A stretch of DNA of 64,000 nt from Legionellaceae bacterium (GTDB lineage: Bacteria; Pseudomonadota; Gammaproteobacteria; Legionellales; Legionellaceae), in NCBI GenBank assembly GCA_029210085.1, contig JARGPP010000021.1, positions 55,143 through 119,142 of the forward strand, read 5' to 3'. Shown in pieces: positions 1 through 7,152 of this stretch. Within the stretch, counting starts at the first letter, position 1. Each line of letters opens with the position of its first letter. The position numbers and the translations under genes were made by a program. The notes beneath the pieces were generated by a model, which did no database searches, was not told where the DNA came from, and worked only from the letters and a program-made list of their open reading frames with translations.

Positions 1-873
1 GATGTTGTCATTGCACTTGACCCTGGGCATGGAGGAAAAGATCCTGGCGCAATTGGGGCAAAAAAAAGTACAGAAAAAAAAGTAGTTTTGGCGATTGCAC
101 ATAAATTAAAACAACAAATTGATAAGCAACCTGGAATGCGAGCAATATTGACGCGTAAAGGAGATTATTATATTGGGTTGCGTGAGCGCCTGGAACTCGC
201 ACGAAAACAAGATGCAGATGTATTTGTCTCAATTCATGCTGATGCATTTATTCATCCGCATTCAAAAGGTGCTTCGGTCTTTGCATTATCTCAACGAGGA
301 GCAACCAGTGAAGCAGCACGTTGGCTTGCAGAAAAAGAAAATTACTCTGAGCTTGGAGGGGTTAACCTGTCCGGTTTAGATGATCAAAATGATTTAATTC
401 GAACCGTTTTAATTGATTTATCCCAAACTGCAACAACGACTGCAAGTTTGCAAATGGGGGCACAGGTGCTACGTCGTCTTGATCATGTCACCAGTCTGCA
501 TAGTAGTAAGGTGGAGCAGGCTCGTTTTGTGGTGTTAAAATCACCGGATATTCCCTCTATTTTGATTGAGCTTGGTTTTATTTCAAATCCCAAAGAAGAA
601 AAAAACCTGAATGATTCTAAGCATCAAATGCGTTTGACAAAAGCAATTTTTGAAGGATTAAAAACATACTTTTGGAATCATCCACCGCATGGTACACGTC
701 TTGAAGCGATGGCAAATGCACATTTGCACGTAGTCCGTTCAGGCGAGACGTTATCGCATATTGCCGTGCAGTATGAAGTCGCAGAAGCTTATATTAAGGA
801 TTTGAATCAGTTATCAAGCCAATATCTGGTGTCAGGTCAAAAACTTCATATTCCAAGTCAGGCGTCTGTGTGA
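1..873 (+). CDS. amiB: N-acetylmuramoyl-L-alanine amidase (AmiB/AmiC type), 5' end cut off
   Basis: Periplasmic zinc amidase that cuts the amide bond between MurNAc and the stem peptide during septum splitting. The reading frame is already open at base 1, so the N-terminus (normally a signal peptide and an AMIN domain) lies outside the window. The visible 290 residues start in the catalytic domain: DPGHGG at 7-12 (zinc His10), Glu25 and His79 in VSIHAD as likely further ligands, and the catalytic Glu190 in ILIELGF. A LysM peptidoglycan-binding domain follows at about 242-286 (HVVRSGETLSHIA). AmiB followed by MutL and MiaA is a classic gammaproteobacterial gene order. The stop overlaps the mutL start by four bases, so translation is probably coupled. 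Confidence 0.93.
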   Translation, partial: DVVIALDPGHGGKDPGAIGAKKSTEKKVVLAIAHKLKQQIDKQPGMRAILTRKGDYYIGLRERLELARKQDADVFVSIHADAFIHPHSKGASVFALSQRGATSEAARWLAEKENYSELGGVNLSGLDDQNDLIRTVLIDLSQTATTTASLQMGAQVLRRLDHVTSLHSSKVEQARFVVLKSPDIPSILIELGFISNPKEEKNLNDSKHQMRLTKAIFEGLKTYFWNHPPHGTRLEAMANAHLHVVRSGETLSHIAVQYEVAEAYIKDLNQLSSQYLVSGQKLHIPSQASV

Positions 874-2465
874 GAATTCAAACGCTTTCGCCACATGTTG
901 CTAATCAAATTGCAGCAGGAGAAGTGATTGAAAGACCTGCCTCAGTGGTTAAAGAGTTGATTGAAAATGCGCTCGATGCGGGCGCTAAAAATATTGATGT
1001 TGAGATTGGTTTTGGGGGGCTTAATCAAATAAAAGTAAGTGATGATGGAGAGGGCATTCTTGCTGAGGACCTACCGCTTGCTATCGCATCACATGCTACC
1101 AGCAAACTCAAAATTTTAGATGATTTGTATGTGATTCAAAGTATGGGCTTTAGAGGGGAAGCGCTCGCGAGTATTTGCTCTGTTGCACATGTCTTTATCC
1201 AATCACATGCCGCTACAGAAGAATATGCGAGTGGTTTAGAATGTGATGAGCAAGGGATTCGCTTAGTCCCCTGTGCTAGAAATCAAGGTACAACAATTGA
1301 AGTGCGAGATTTGTTTTTTAATGCGCCAGTTCGAAAAAAATTTTTAAAATCAGAGACTCAAGAATATCAAGCCATTGAACAAATTGTAAAACGTGTGGCA
1401 TTTAGTAAGCCTGAAGTTGCGTTGATATTGAGACATAATGGGAAGGTTTGCTTACAGTTGCCAGCAGCGCCTTCGGAAAATATGCAGCGTGTTCGTTTAA
1501 CTAAATTATTGGGTAAATCATTTGTGGATGAGGCTGTTTTAGTTGATATGAGCCGTGGACAAATACGCTTACATGGTTGGGTCAGTGGCCCGAAATATGC
1601 ACGAAGTCAGCAAGACAAAATATGGTTTTATATTAACCAAAGAATGGTGCGTGATAAGCTTATCTTACATGCTTTAAAGCAAGCTTATGCTGATATTTTA
1701 CCTCCAGGCCGTTATCCTGCATGTGTGCTGTTTTTGACTTTACCCTTGGATGAAGTTGATATTAATGTTCATCCTAGTAAGTCTGAGGTGCGTTTTTCTG
1801 ATGCAAGAGCGGTACATGATATGATTCGATTAGTGATTACGGAAATGCTTGCTACGCATCATTCCGACCTAGACTCTGTCTCATCAACTGATTTAACCCA
1901 TACCTCTTTAAGAGGTTATCAAATATCTGAATCTGAAGTGAGTCATGCGCAACCTTGGATTACTTTAAACTCAACCTTTGCTGTTCTGATGCATGAAAGA
2001 GAAGCGTATTTGATTCATGTTGAACGATTGCATCGATTAGCACGTCTTCGAGATTTGAAGCAAACGCCATTTCCTTGGCGTTCTAGGCCTCTTTTGGTGC
2101 CTATTTTACTGGAACTGCCACCAAATGGACGTGCTCGTCTGATTAATTATCAGGTAGAATTACAAAATTTTGGTTTGACTTTTGACGACATTCAAGAGCA
2201 CTCTGTGCGTGTTTGTGCCATTCCATGTGCTCTACCCGGTTTAGATTTGACCCAATTTTTGAGTGTTTTTTGTACGTCATTTGATGGGAATGATCAAAAT
2301 TTACTGGATATTTTGATTCATTCTGAGCGAGTTAATTTAATGGCGATGACTGAAGATGAGCAACATGCCCTGATTGTTTATTGGAAAAACATAGAGCATA
2401 AGCACAGTGGTCTTAGCATACGTTTAAATTCAGATAATTGTTGTAAGGTGCTTGATTGTGCGTGA
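870..2465 (+). CDS. mutL: DNA mismatch repair protein MutL
   Basis: GHKL-family ATPase that links MutS mismatch recognition to downstream repair enzymes. The N-terminal ATPase motifs are visible: IENALDAG near residue 31 (Mg-binding Glu/Asn), DDGEGI near 59 and GFRGEALASI near 95. NVHPSK near 307 belongs to the transducer domain. The C-terminal dimerisation domain lacks the endonuclease motif DQHA(x)2E(x)4E, as in E. coli-type MutL. At 531 residues it is shorter than E. coli MutL (about 615), mostly through a short linker. Translation starts with GTG at 870, overlapping the amidase stop. Confidence 0.96.
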   Translation: MRIQTLSPHVANQIAAGEVIERPASVVKELIENALDAGAKNIDVEIGFGGLNQIKVSDDGEGILAEDLPLAIASHATSKLKILDDLYVIQSMGFRGEALASICSVAHVFIQSHAATEEYASGLECDEQGIRLVPCARNQGTTIEVRDLFFNAPVRKKFLKSETQEYQAIEQIVKRVAFSKPEVALILRHNGKVCLQLPAAPSENMQRVRLTKLLGKSFVDEAVLVDMSRGQIRLHGWVSGPKYARSQQDKIWFYINQRMVRDKLILHALKQAYADILPPGRYPACVLFLTLPLDEVDINVHPSKSEVRFSDARAVHDMIRLVITEMLATHHSDLDSVSSTDLTHTSLRGYQISESEVSHAQPWITLNSTFAVLMHEREAYLIHVERLHRLARLRDLKQTPFPWRSRPLLVPILLELPPNGRARLINYQVELQNFGLTFDDIQEHSVRVCAIPCALPGLDLTQFLSVFCTSFDGNDQNLLDILIHSERVNLMAMTEDEQHALIVYWKNIEHKHSGLSIRLNSDNCCKVLDCA

Positions 2466-3387
2466 AGTGATTTGCTTGATGGGGCCGACCGCGTCAGGAA
2501 AAACAGATATAGCTTGTAAGCTTCTGCAAACATTTCCATGTGAAATTATTAGTGTTGATTCAGCAATGATATACCGAGGCATGAATATTGGCACAGCGAA
2601 ACCAGATAGCGCTTTGCTTGATATAGCACCACATCATTTGATAGATATTAGAGAGCCCATAGAACCTTATTCGGCTGCAGCATTTTGTGAAGATGCAAAA
2701 CATTTATGTGATGCTATTTTAGCTCGAGGAAATATACCACTTTTAGTGGGGGGGAGTATGATGTATTTTCGAGCGTTTCAGAATGGATTATCCACTTTAC
2801 CGTCAGCGAATCCGGCATTAAGACAAGCGTTGCTTCTGGAGGCCGAAAAAAAGGGTTGGCCGTATTTGCATAGCAAGTTAGAAACATTTGATGCTGTTAC
2901 TGCAGCAAGATTACATCCAAACGATGCACAACGGATTCAGCGGGCATTAGAAGTGTATTATACAACAGGAAAACCATTGTCTCAGGTTTTAAAGGCCACT
3001 CCGACTTTTGCTTCTACTTATCGCTGGATTAACCTCATTTTATTTCCAGAAAAGCGCGCATGGTTACATGAACGCATAGCCATGCGCTTTAATAATATGT
3101 TAGAGATGGGTTTTTTGGAAGAAGTTTGTGCATTACAAAGTCGATTTGAGTTAACACCCGATATGCCAGCAATGCGAAGTGTTGGCTATCGGCAAGCATT
3201 AAATTATCAAAGAGGGGTGTGTGATTATAAAACTTTTTGTGAGCAAGGAGTGGCCGCCACGCGCCAGCTTGCGAAACGTCAGTTAACATGGCTTCGAGCG
3301 TGGCCAAATGCATGTCGATTTGACCCGGAAAATCAAACATGTTTTGAGCGAATGCTTGAGCTCTTACATTTGATATTGGATAATTAG
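2458..3387 (+). CDS. miaA: tRNA dimethylallyltransferase
   Basis: MiaA adds the isopentenyl group to A37 of tRNAs that read UNN codons. The P-loop GPTASGKT lies at the N-terminus, followed by DSAMIYRGMNIGTAKP and the HHLIDI motif; GGSMMYFRAF and the R..Q..W motif near the C-terminus (TRQLAKRQLTWLR) are also typical. Two starts are possible, TTG at 2452 and GTG at 2458. I prefer GTG because AAGGTG at 2445-2450 is seven bases upstream of it and only one base from the TTG. It overlaps the end of mutL. In many relatives hfq follows miaA; here a zinc-finger gene follows instead. Confidence 0.95.
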   Translation: MREVICLMGPTASGKTDIACKLLQTFPCEIISVDSAMIYRGMNIGTAKPDSALLDIAPHHLIDIREPIEPYSAAAFCEDAKHLCDAILARGNIPLLVGGSMMYFRAFQNGLSTLPSANPALRQALLLEAEKKGWPYLHSKLETFDAVTAARLHPNDAQRIQRALEVYYTTGKPLSQVLKATPTFASTYRWINLILFPEKRAWLHERIAMRFNNMLEMGFLEEVCALQSRFELTPDMPAMRSVGYRQALNYQRGVCDYKTFCEQGVAATRQLAKRQLTWLRAWPNACRFDPENQTCFERMLELLHLILDN

Positions 3388-3410
3388 GCTGATTAAAAAG
3401 AGGATGCATA

Positions 3411-3605
3411 ATGACTAAAATAAAGGGCAAAAAATCTTGTTCTAATAAAAAACAAATAGTACGTCAGCGTGATTTACCGCTGAGTTGTCCTTCAGACGCA
3501 TCTGTTTTGTGGAATGCACATCCTAAGGTGTATTTGCCAATAGATAAGACAGGGGAAGAGGTTTGTCCGTATTGTGGAACATTCTATTATTTAAAAAATG
3601 ATTGA
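3411..3605 (+). CDS. zinc-finger domain protein (CHCC type)
   Basis: A 64-residue protein ending in a small zinc-binding module: LSCPSDASVLWNAHPKVYLP followed by CPYCGTFYYL. The Cys...His...CxxC pattern and the surrounding WNAHPxVYL/CPYCGTxY residues match the zf-CHCC family (PF10276), also found in the mitochondrial complex I subunit NDUFS6. Bacterial members are widespread but their role is unknown. The start lies 23 bases after miaA, and the stop overlaps the next gene by eight bases, so it is probably co-transcribed with both neighbours. Confidence 0.85.
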   Translation: MTKIKGKKSCSNKKQIVRQRDLPLSCPSDASVLWNAHPKVYLPIDKTGEEVCPYCGTFYYLKND

Positions 3606-4629
3606 TTCTATTTGCTTGGTTCGTCTGTCAGCACTGGGCGATGTTCTAATGTTTGTACCGTTAGTGCGCGCTTTACAGCGGCATTATCCTCGGGCAAATA
3701 TCACATGGATTATTTCACCGTTTGCTTATACCTTGGTTGAAGAGATTGAAAATATTGAGTTTATTGTTTTAGATAAGCCTAAATCTTTAGCGGATTACTT
3801 GCGTTTTAAAAAGCGGATGAAGGATCGACATTTTGATGTGCTGCTTGCAGCGCAAGCCAGTTTTCGTGCGAACTGCTTATATCCTTTTATTCGAGCAACA
3901 CGAAAAATTGGGTATGATAAAGCGCGTGCAAATGATGGTCACCGCTGGTTTGTGAACGAAACAATTCAGTCTGGGAGAGATCATACTTTAGAGGGTTTTT
4001 TGAAGTTTGCAGCGGTACTAGATGTGCCATATGCCTCACCTGTCTGGAATTTACCGGTTAATGATGCCGCGTATGTTTGGGCACGCTCACATATTCAATC
4101 AGAGAATCGTCCCATCCTAGTGATTAACCCTGCGGCAAGCAAGCCAGAGCGCAGTTGGTTTGCAGCTTCTTATATTGAAGTTATTCGTTTTGTTTTATCT
4201 CGATGGGACATGCAAGTGATTTTAATTGGAGGGCCTGGTGTACAAGATAAGACACTGGGAGATGAGATTTCAGCCAACGTGTCTGTGACGAATTTGATTG
4301 GACAGAGCACTCCTAAGCAGTTATTAGCATTAATTGATTTGGCAACGCTTGTTTTGTGTCCTGATACAGGGCCTGCACACATGGCTGCAGCAATGGAGAC
4401 ACCTGTTATTGCATTGCATGCTGTAACTAATGTTGATGTTTCTGGGCCCTATACCTATCGAACATTAGCGGTTAATGCCTATCCTGATGCGCTTAAGAGA
4501 AATCATCAGTCAGTTGATTCTGTGCCATGGGGGACGCAAGTTCATGAACCTTGGGCTATGACCCTTGTATCTGTTGATGCCGTTATAGCGCGACTGAATC
4601 ATTTTTTTGTTGAAGGTGTTGAGATTTGA
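3598..4629 (+). CDS. glycosyltransferase family 9 (heptosyltransferase-like)
   Basis: A GT9 protein of 343 residues resembling the WaaC/WaaF/RfaQ enzymes that add heptose to the lipopolysaccharide inner core at the cytoplasmic face of the membrane. It begins with the family signature VRLSALGDVLMFVPLVRALQ. The C-terminal nucleotide-sugar domain carries INPAASKPERSW, ILIGGPGVQDK and CPDTGPAHMAAAMETPVIALHA, where D-TGP-H contacts the donor. The exact acceptor cannot be told from the sequence. It starts inside the zinc-finger gene and is the last gene of the amiB-mutL-miaA run. Confidence 0.85.
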   Translation: MIDSICLVRLSALGDVLMFVPLVRALQRHYPRANITWIISPFAYTLVEEIENIEFIVLDKPKSLADYLRFKKRMKDRHFDVLLAAQASFRANCLYPFIRATRKIGYDKARANDGHRWFVNETIQSGRDHTLEGFLKFAAVLDVPYASPVWNLPVNDAAYVWARSHIQSENRPILVINPAASKPERSWFAASYIEVIRFVLSRWDMQVILIGGPGVQDKTLGDEISANVSVTNLIGQSTPKQLLALIDLATLVLCPDTGPAHMAAAMETPVIALHAVTNVDVSGPYTYRTLAVNAYPDALKRNHQSVDSVPWGTQVHEPWAMTLVSVDAVIARLNHFFVEGVEI

Positions 4630-4663
4630 AAATCACTAGATGACCCGATGGATTCGAGTTATC

Positions 4664-4728
4664 TAGGGGCTGTTAACAACTCCCCTAAGCGTCTACGTGC
4701 CGCGGAGATGAATTGTTAACAGCCCCTA
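4664..4728. repeat. miniature inverted-repeat element
   Basis: A 65-bp element bounded by a perfect 16-bp inverted repeat: TAGGGGCTGTTAACAA at 4664-4679 and its complement at 4713-4728. The outer TA dinucleotides could be a target duplication, as made by IS630- or IS5-type transposases. The outer sequence recurs at 31418-31431 and 63634-63648. No coding capacity and no T-run, so it is a poor fit for an ordinary terminator, although it sits between the convergent ends of the heptosyltransferase gene and icmX. Confidence 0.6.
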
Positions 4729-4758
4729 TGAAACGTGTAAAAGGCTAATACCTCTTAG

Positions 4759-6084
4759 TTAAGAGTCATTATTACTGCTTGATATTGTTTCTATATCTGC
4801 ATCTGTTGCAAAATTGGGTGCAATTAAGCTTTGCATCAGCATAACTGATAGTGTGGCTAGTGTACGCTCTTCTTGTTGACGTGAGAGATACATTTGATAG
4901 TTTATTTCAGATAATAAAATAGCAATTTCTTTTTGGACGGTTGCCGTAGATGCTTCGTTAATTTGGTCAATCCACTGCTTGCTACTGTCAGAGTCCTTTT
5001 TTGAAGGATCATATAAACGGCGGGTTGCCATCTGAAATTCACTCAGTGCTTGGCTTGTTTGTTTCGAGTTGTCGGAGCTTTGGGCTTGAGGCAGGCGTTT
5101 AGACAAAATTGAATAAAGATTTGCTGTTGGCACAGAACTTTGTGCTGAAAAAGTGCGCAGCTTTGTAAGGTATCTCGATATTTTCTGTTGGGCTAATTGC
5201 TTTTTAAATAGGCTATTCGCGTCGTCTCCATCATAAATTGCATCGGTATAAAGTGCATTATATTCGCCTCTTTTAGGCAAAGGAGGAGGTGTTACTAGGC
5301 GTGTGGCATAGCGAATAAAATTTTCAGCTTCTTGTGCCTGATTGTTTGCGGTGAGTCCTTCACCATCATCTGAGTTATCTGTTTTGCTATCATTACTGGA
5401 TGTACCCGAGGAGCTATCTGTGGTTGTGTATAACATGGGGCTTAATAATGTATTGCTGTTGAGCTGTGTCATGATGTCTTTGTTGTAATCAAAGGTAAAG
5501 AATGTATTGGGATCTGGAATTGTACCAATGACATTAGCCATAATTTTAGAATCATATAGCAAATTACAATCTGTCCAAGCTGTTACATCATTATTCATGC
5601 AAAAAGTCGTTTGAGGGGTTGCTAATAGGTTAAGAACCGATTGTGAGACAGGGTCTTTCTGATAGGTTTCTTGATCAATGAGTGCTGAGACTGAAATACC
5701 ACCCTGTTCACCGGTTGAAGGATTATCATAGCTTGAAGAGCTTGGTTGCGTTTGAAAAGTATAGTTTGCCATATCATTAATAAGCGAATAATTATCTGTG
5801 TTTGAGGGCACAAAATAGGCGAGTGCTTCGCTGTAAGCATTTACAGGGATAGCACCGAGTAGGGTGACAAACGAGTATTGTTGCGCAAGCGTTGTTCCTG
5901 ATATATCGAGTAATGTTGCGACGGGGTTTTTAAGTTCTTGAGTGATATCAAACCCAAGATAGGCCCCTAAATTTTGCAGATATTCAGTGAGTGTTTCTGA
6001 GCCCTCCTCGCCTGAGGATTCGGCATGAATAGTTTGTGATCCAATGAGTAATATTCCAGATACAATCGAATGAAGCAAGCGCAT
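4759..6084 (-). CDS. icmX: Dot/Icm type IVB secretion protein IcmX
   Basis: Periplasmic Dot/Icm component needed for effector translocation in Legionella. The 441-residue protein begins with a signal peptide (MRLLHSIVSGILLIGSQTIHA). It has a low-complexity Ser/Asn/Asp-rich middle region (about 220-250: DSSSGTSSNDSKTDNSDD) and a conserved C-terminal half with RYATRLVTPPPLPKRGEYN, which I recognise as IcmX-like. Its ATG overlaps the icmW stop by one base, so the two are translationally coupled, as in the Legionella icmWX pair. The identification rests on these features together with the neighbours icmW, icmV and dotA. Confidence 0.88.
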   Translation of the reverse strand: MRLLHSIVSGILLIGSQTIHAESSGEEGSETLTEYLQNLGAYLGFDITQELKNPVATLLDISGTTLAQQYSFVTLLGAIPVNAYSEALAYFVPSNTDNYSLINDMANYTFQTQPSSSSYDNPSTGEQGGISVSALIDQETYQKDPVSQSVLNLLATPQTTFCMNNDVTAWTDCNLLYDSKIMANVIGTIPDPNTFFTFDYNKDIMTQLNSNTLLSPMLYTTTDSSSGTSSNDSKTDNSDDGEGLTANNQAQEAENFIRYATRLVTPPPLPKRGEYNALYTDAIYDGDDANSLFKKQLAQQKISRYLTKLRTFSAQSSVPTANLYSILSKRLPQAQSSDNSKQTSQALSEFQMATRRLYDPSKKDSDSSKQWIDQINEASTATVQKEIAILLSEINYQMYLSRQQEERTLATLSVMLMQSLIAPNFATDADIETISSSNNDS

Positions 6085-6539
6085 TATTCTTCTCCCTCTA
6101 GTGCTTGAGCAACAAGTTTTAAACGGTCTTTAGAAAAAGTGCGTGATAGTAACCGCAGTCGTTCAAAGACAATATTTCGTTTCAGAAAAAAACCAGCAGG
6201 GTCCTGTCCGCCTAAGCTATTTTCTTCGGCATACATTAATACTTTAGATGCACTGCCGGGGTGTGCGGTATCAAGTGCCTGTAAAAGTCGTAATCCACGT
6301 CCAGTTTTAATATTTGCAGCAAGTTCAACGAAACGTTTTGACTCGTTAAGTTGATTAAGATCAACGGATGCTAAGTTGTCTAGTGCCTCACCAAGCAAGG
6401 TAATTGCTTGCTCAAGATCAGCATCTCCATCGAGTGTCCAGTTCTCTACACTTTCCATAAAAGTGATAACTCGATAAATAATAGGGTCTTTGTAACTAAA
6501 CCAATATTCAGCAGAAGCTTGATGACTTAGGTTAGGCAT
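6084..6539 (-). CDS. icmW: Dot/Icm chaperone/adaptor IcmW
   Basis: Small acidic cytoplasmic protein that pairs with IcmS and presents effectors to the DotL coupling complex. At 151 residues it has the usual IcmW length and composition: an N-terminal YWFSYKDPIIYRVI segment, an acidic centre, and a C-terminal GFFLKRNIVFERLRLLSRTFSKDRLKLVAQALE helix region typical of the family. It is the first gene of the icmW-icmX operon and is transcribed away from icmV across a 154-base spacer that holds a long inverted repeat. Confidence 0.93.
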   Translation of the reverse strand: MPNLSHQASAEYWFSYKDPIIYRVITFMESVENWTLDGDADLEQAITLLGEALDNLASVDLNQLNESKRFVELAANIKTGRGLRLLQALDTAHPGSASKVLMYAEENSLGGQDPAGFFLKRNIVFERLRLLSRTFSKDRLKLVAQALEGEE

Positions 6540-6580
6540 GCTTTACTCAGTTAGAGATTAATCAATAATTACAGTTTATG

Positions 6581-6620
6581 AATAATAGATTGATTCATGT
6601 CAAGTATTCAATCTATTATT
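6581..6620. promoter_or_regulatory. 13-bp inverted repeat between icmW and icmV
   Basis: The divergent icmW/icmV spacer contains AATAATAGATTGA at 6581-6593 and its exact reverse complement at 6608-6620, separated by 14 bases. It lies about 40 bases upstream of the icmW start and 75 upstream of icmV. Either a dimeric regulator binds here and sets both promoters, or it forms an AT-rich hairpin. No T-run makes it a clear terminator. The identity of any regulator is unknown; in Legionella the CpxR response regulator is known to act on icmV-dotA, but its direct-repeat GTAAA motif is not obvious here. Confidence 0.5.
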
Positions 6621-6693
6621 ATACTGGAAGATGTCAATGAAAAGTAATCTATTTGATTAATAATAATTAATAAATTGATTGATGAGGTCGACT

Positions 6694-7152
6694 ATGTCAG
6701 AGAAGCCCGGTTCACGATTAGCGCTACTTTTTGCACGTGTGTTTCATTTTCGCTTATGGCTCGATGTAGATCGTCTAAAAGGGTTTACGCAATACCTTAC
6801 GGGGCTTTTGAAAAAAGTATTTATACCTCAGCCTCAAAAAGCAGAGGAATCTTTCAACGATGCGAAGGCACGTTTGCAGCTCACGGACGAACAACTTTTA
6901 AAACGACAGCAAGCATTACTTCGAACGAGCATTTTAATGCTTGTGCTTGCAGGTTTATTATTTTTTTATGGTTTTTATCAACTGCTTTATGGGGGCACAT
7001 TAGGTGTGCTCTTAACGCTGGTTGTTATTCTAATTGCATTAACAATGGCGTTCCGATACCACTTTTGGCACTTCCAAATTAAAGAAAAAAAATTAGGATG
7101 TTCGTGGAAAATTTGGCTAAACGAAGGGTTACTTGGGGGAAAGAAATCATGA
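6694..7152 (+). CDS. icmV: Dot/Icm inner-membrane protein IcmV
   Basis: A 152-residue membrane protein encoded just upstream of dotA, as in Legionella and Coxiella. It begins MSEKPGSRLALLFARVFHFRLWLDVDRLKG and carries a predicted helical hairpin of two membrane segments (about 83-120: LLRTSILMLVLAGLLFFYGFYQLLY and LGVLLTLVVILIALTMAF). The frame is open to a TTG at 6679, but the ATG at 6694 has a GAGGT ribosome-binding site at the right distance. The stop overlaps the dotA start as ATGA, implying coupled translation. Confidence 0.9.
   Translation: MSEKPGSRLALLFARVFHFRLWLDVDRLKGFTQYLTGLLKKVFIPQPQKAEESFNDAKARLQLTDEQLLKRQQALLRTSILMLVLAGLLFFYGFYQLLYGGTLGVLLTLVVILIALTMAFRYHFWHFQIKEKKLGCSWKIWLNEGLLGGKKS

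Noticed and set aside
3089..3430. Minus-strand frame of 113 codons opposite miaA
   Set aside because: Lies antisense to a clear housekeeping gene and has no family features.
7098..7148. Upstream start for dotA inside icmV
   Set aside because: It would place 17 charged residues before a clear signal peptide; the ATG at 7149 has a far better ribosome-binding site.
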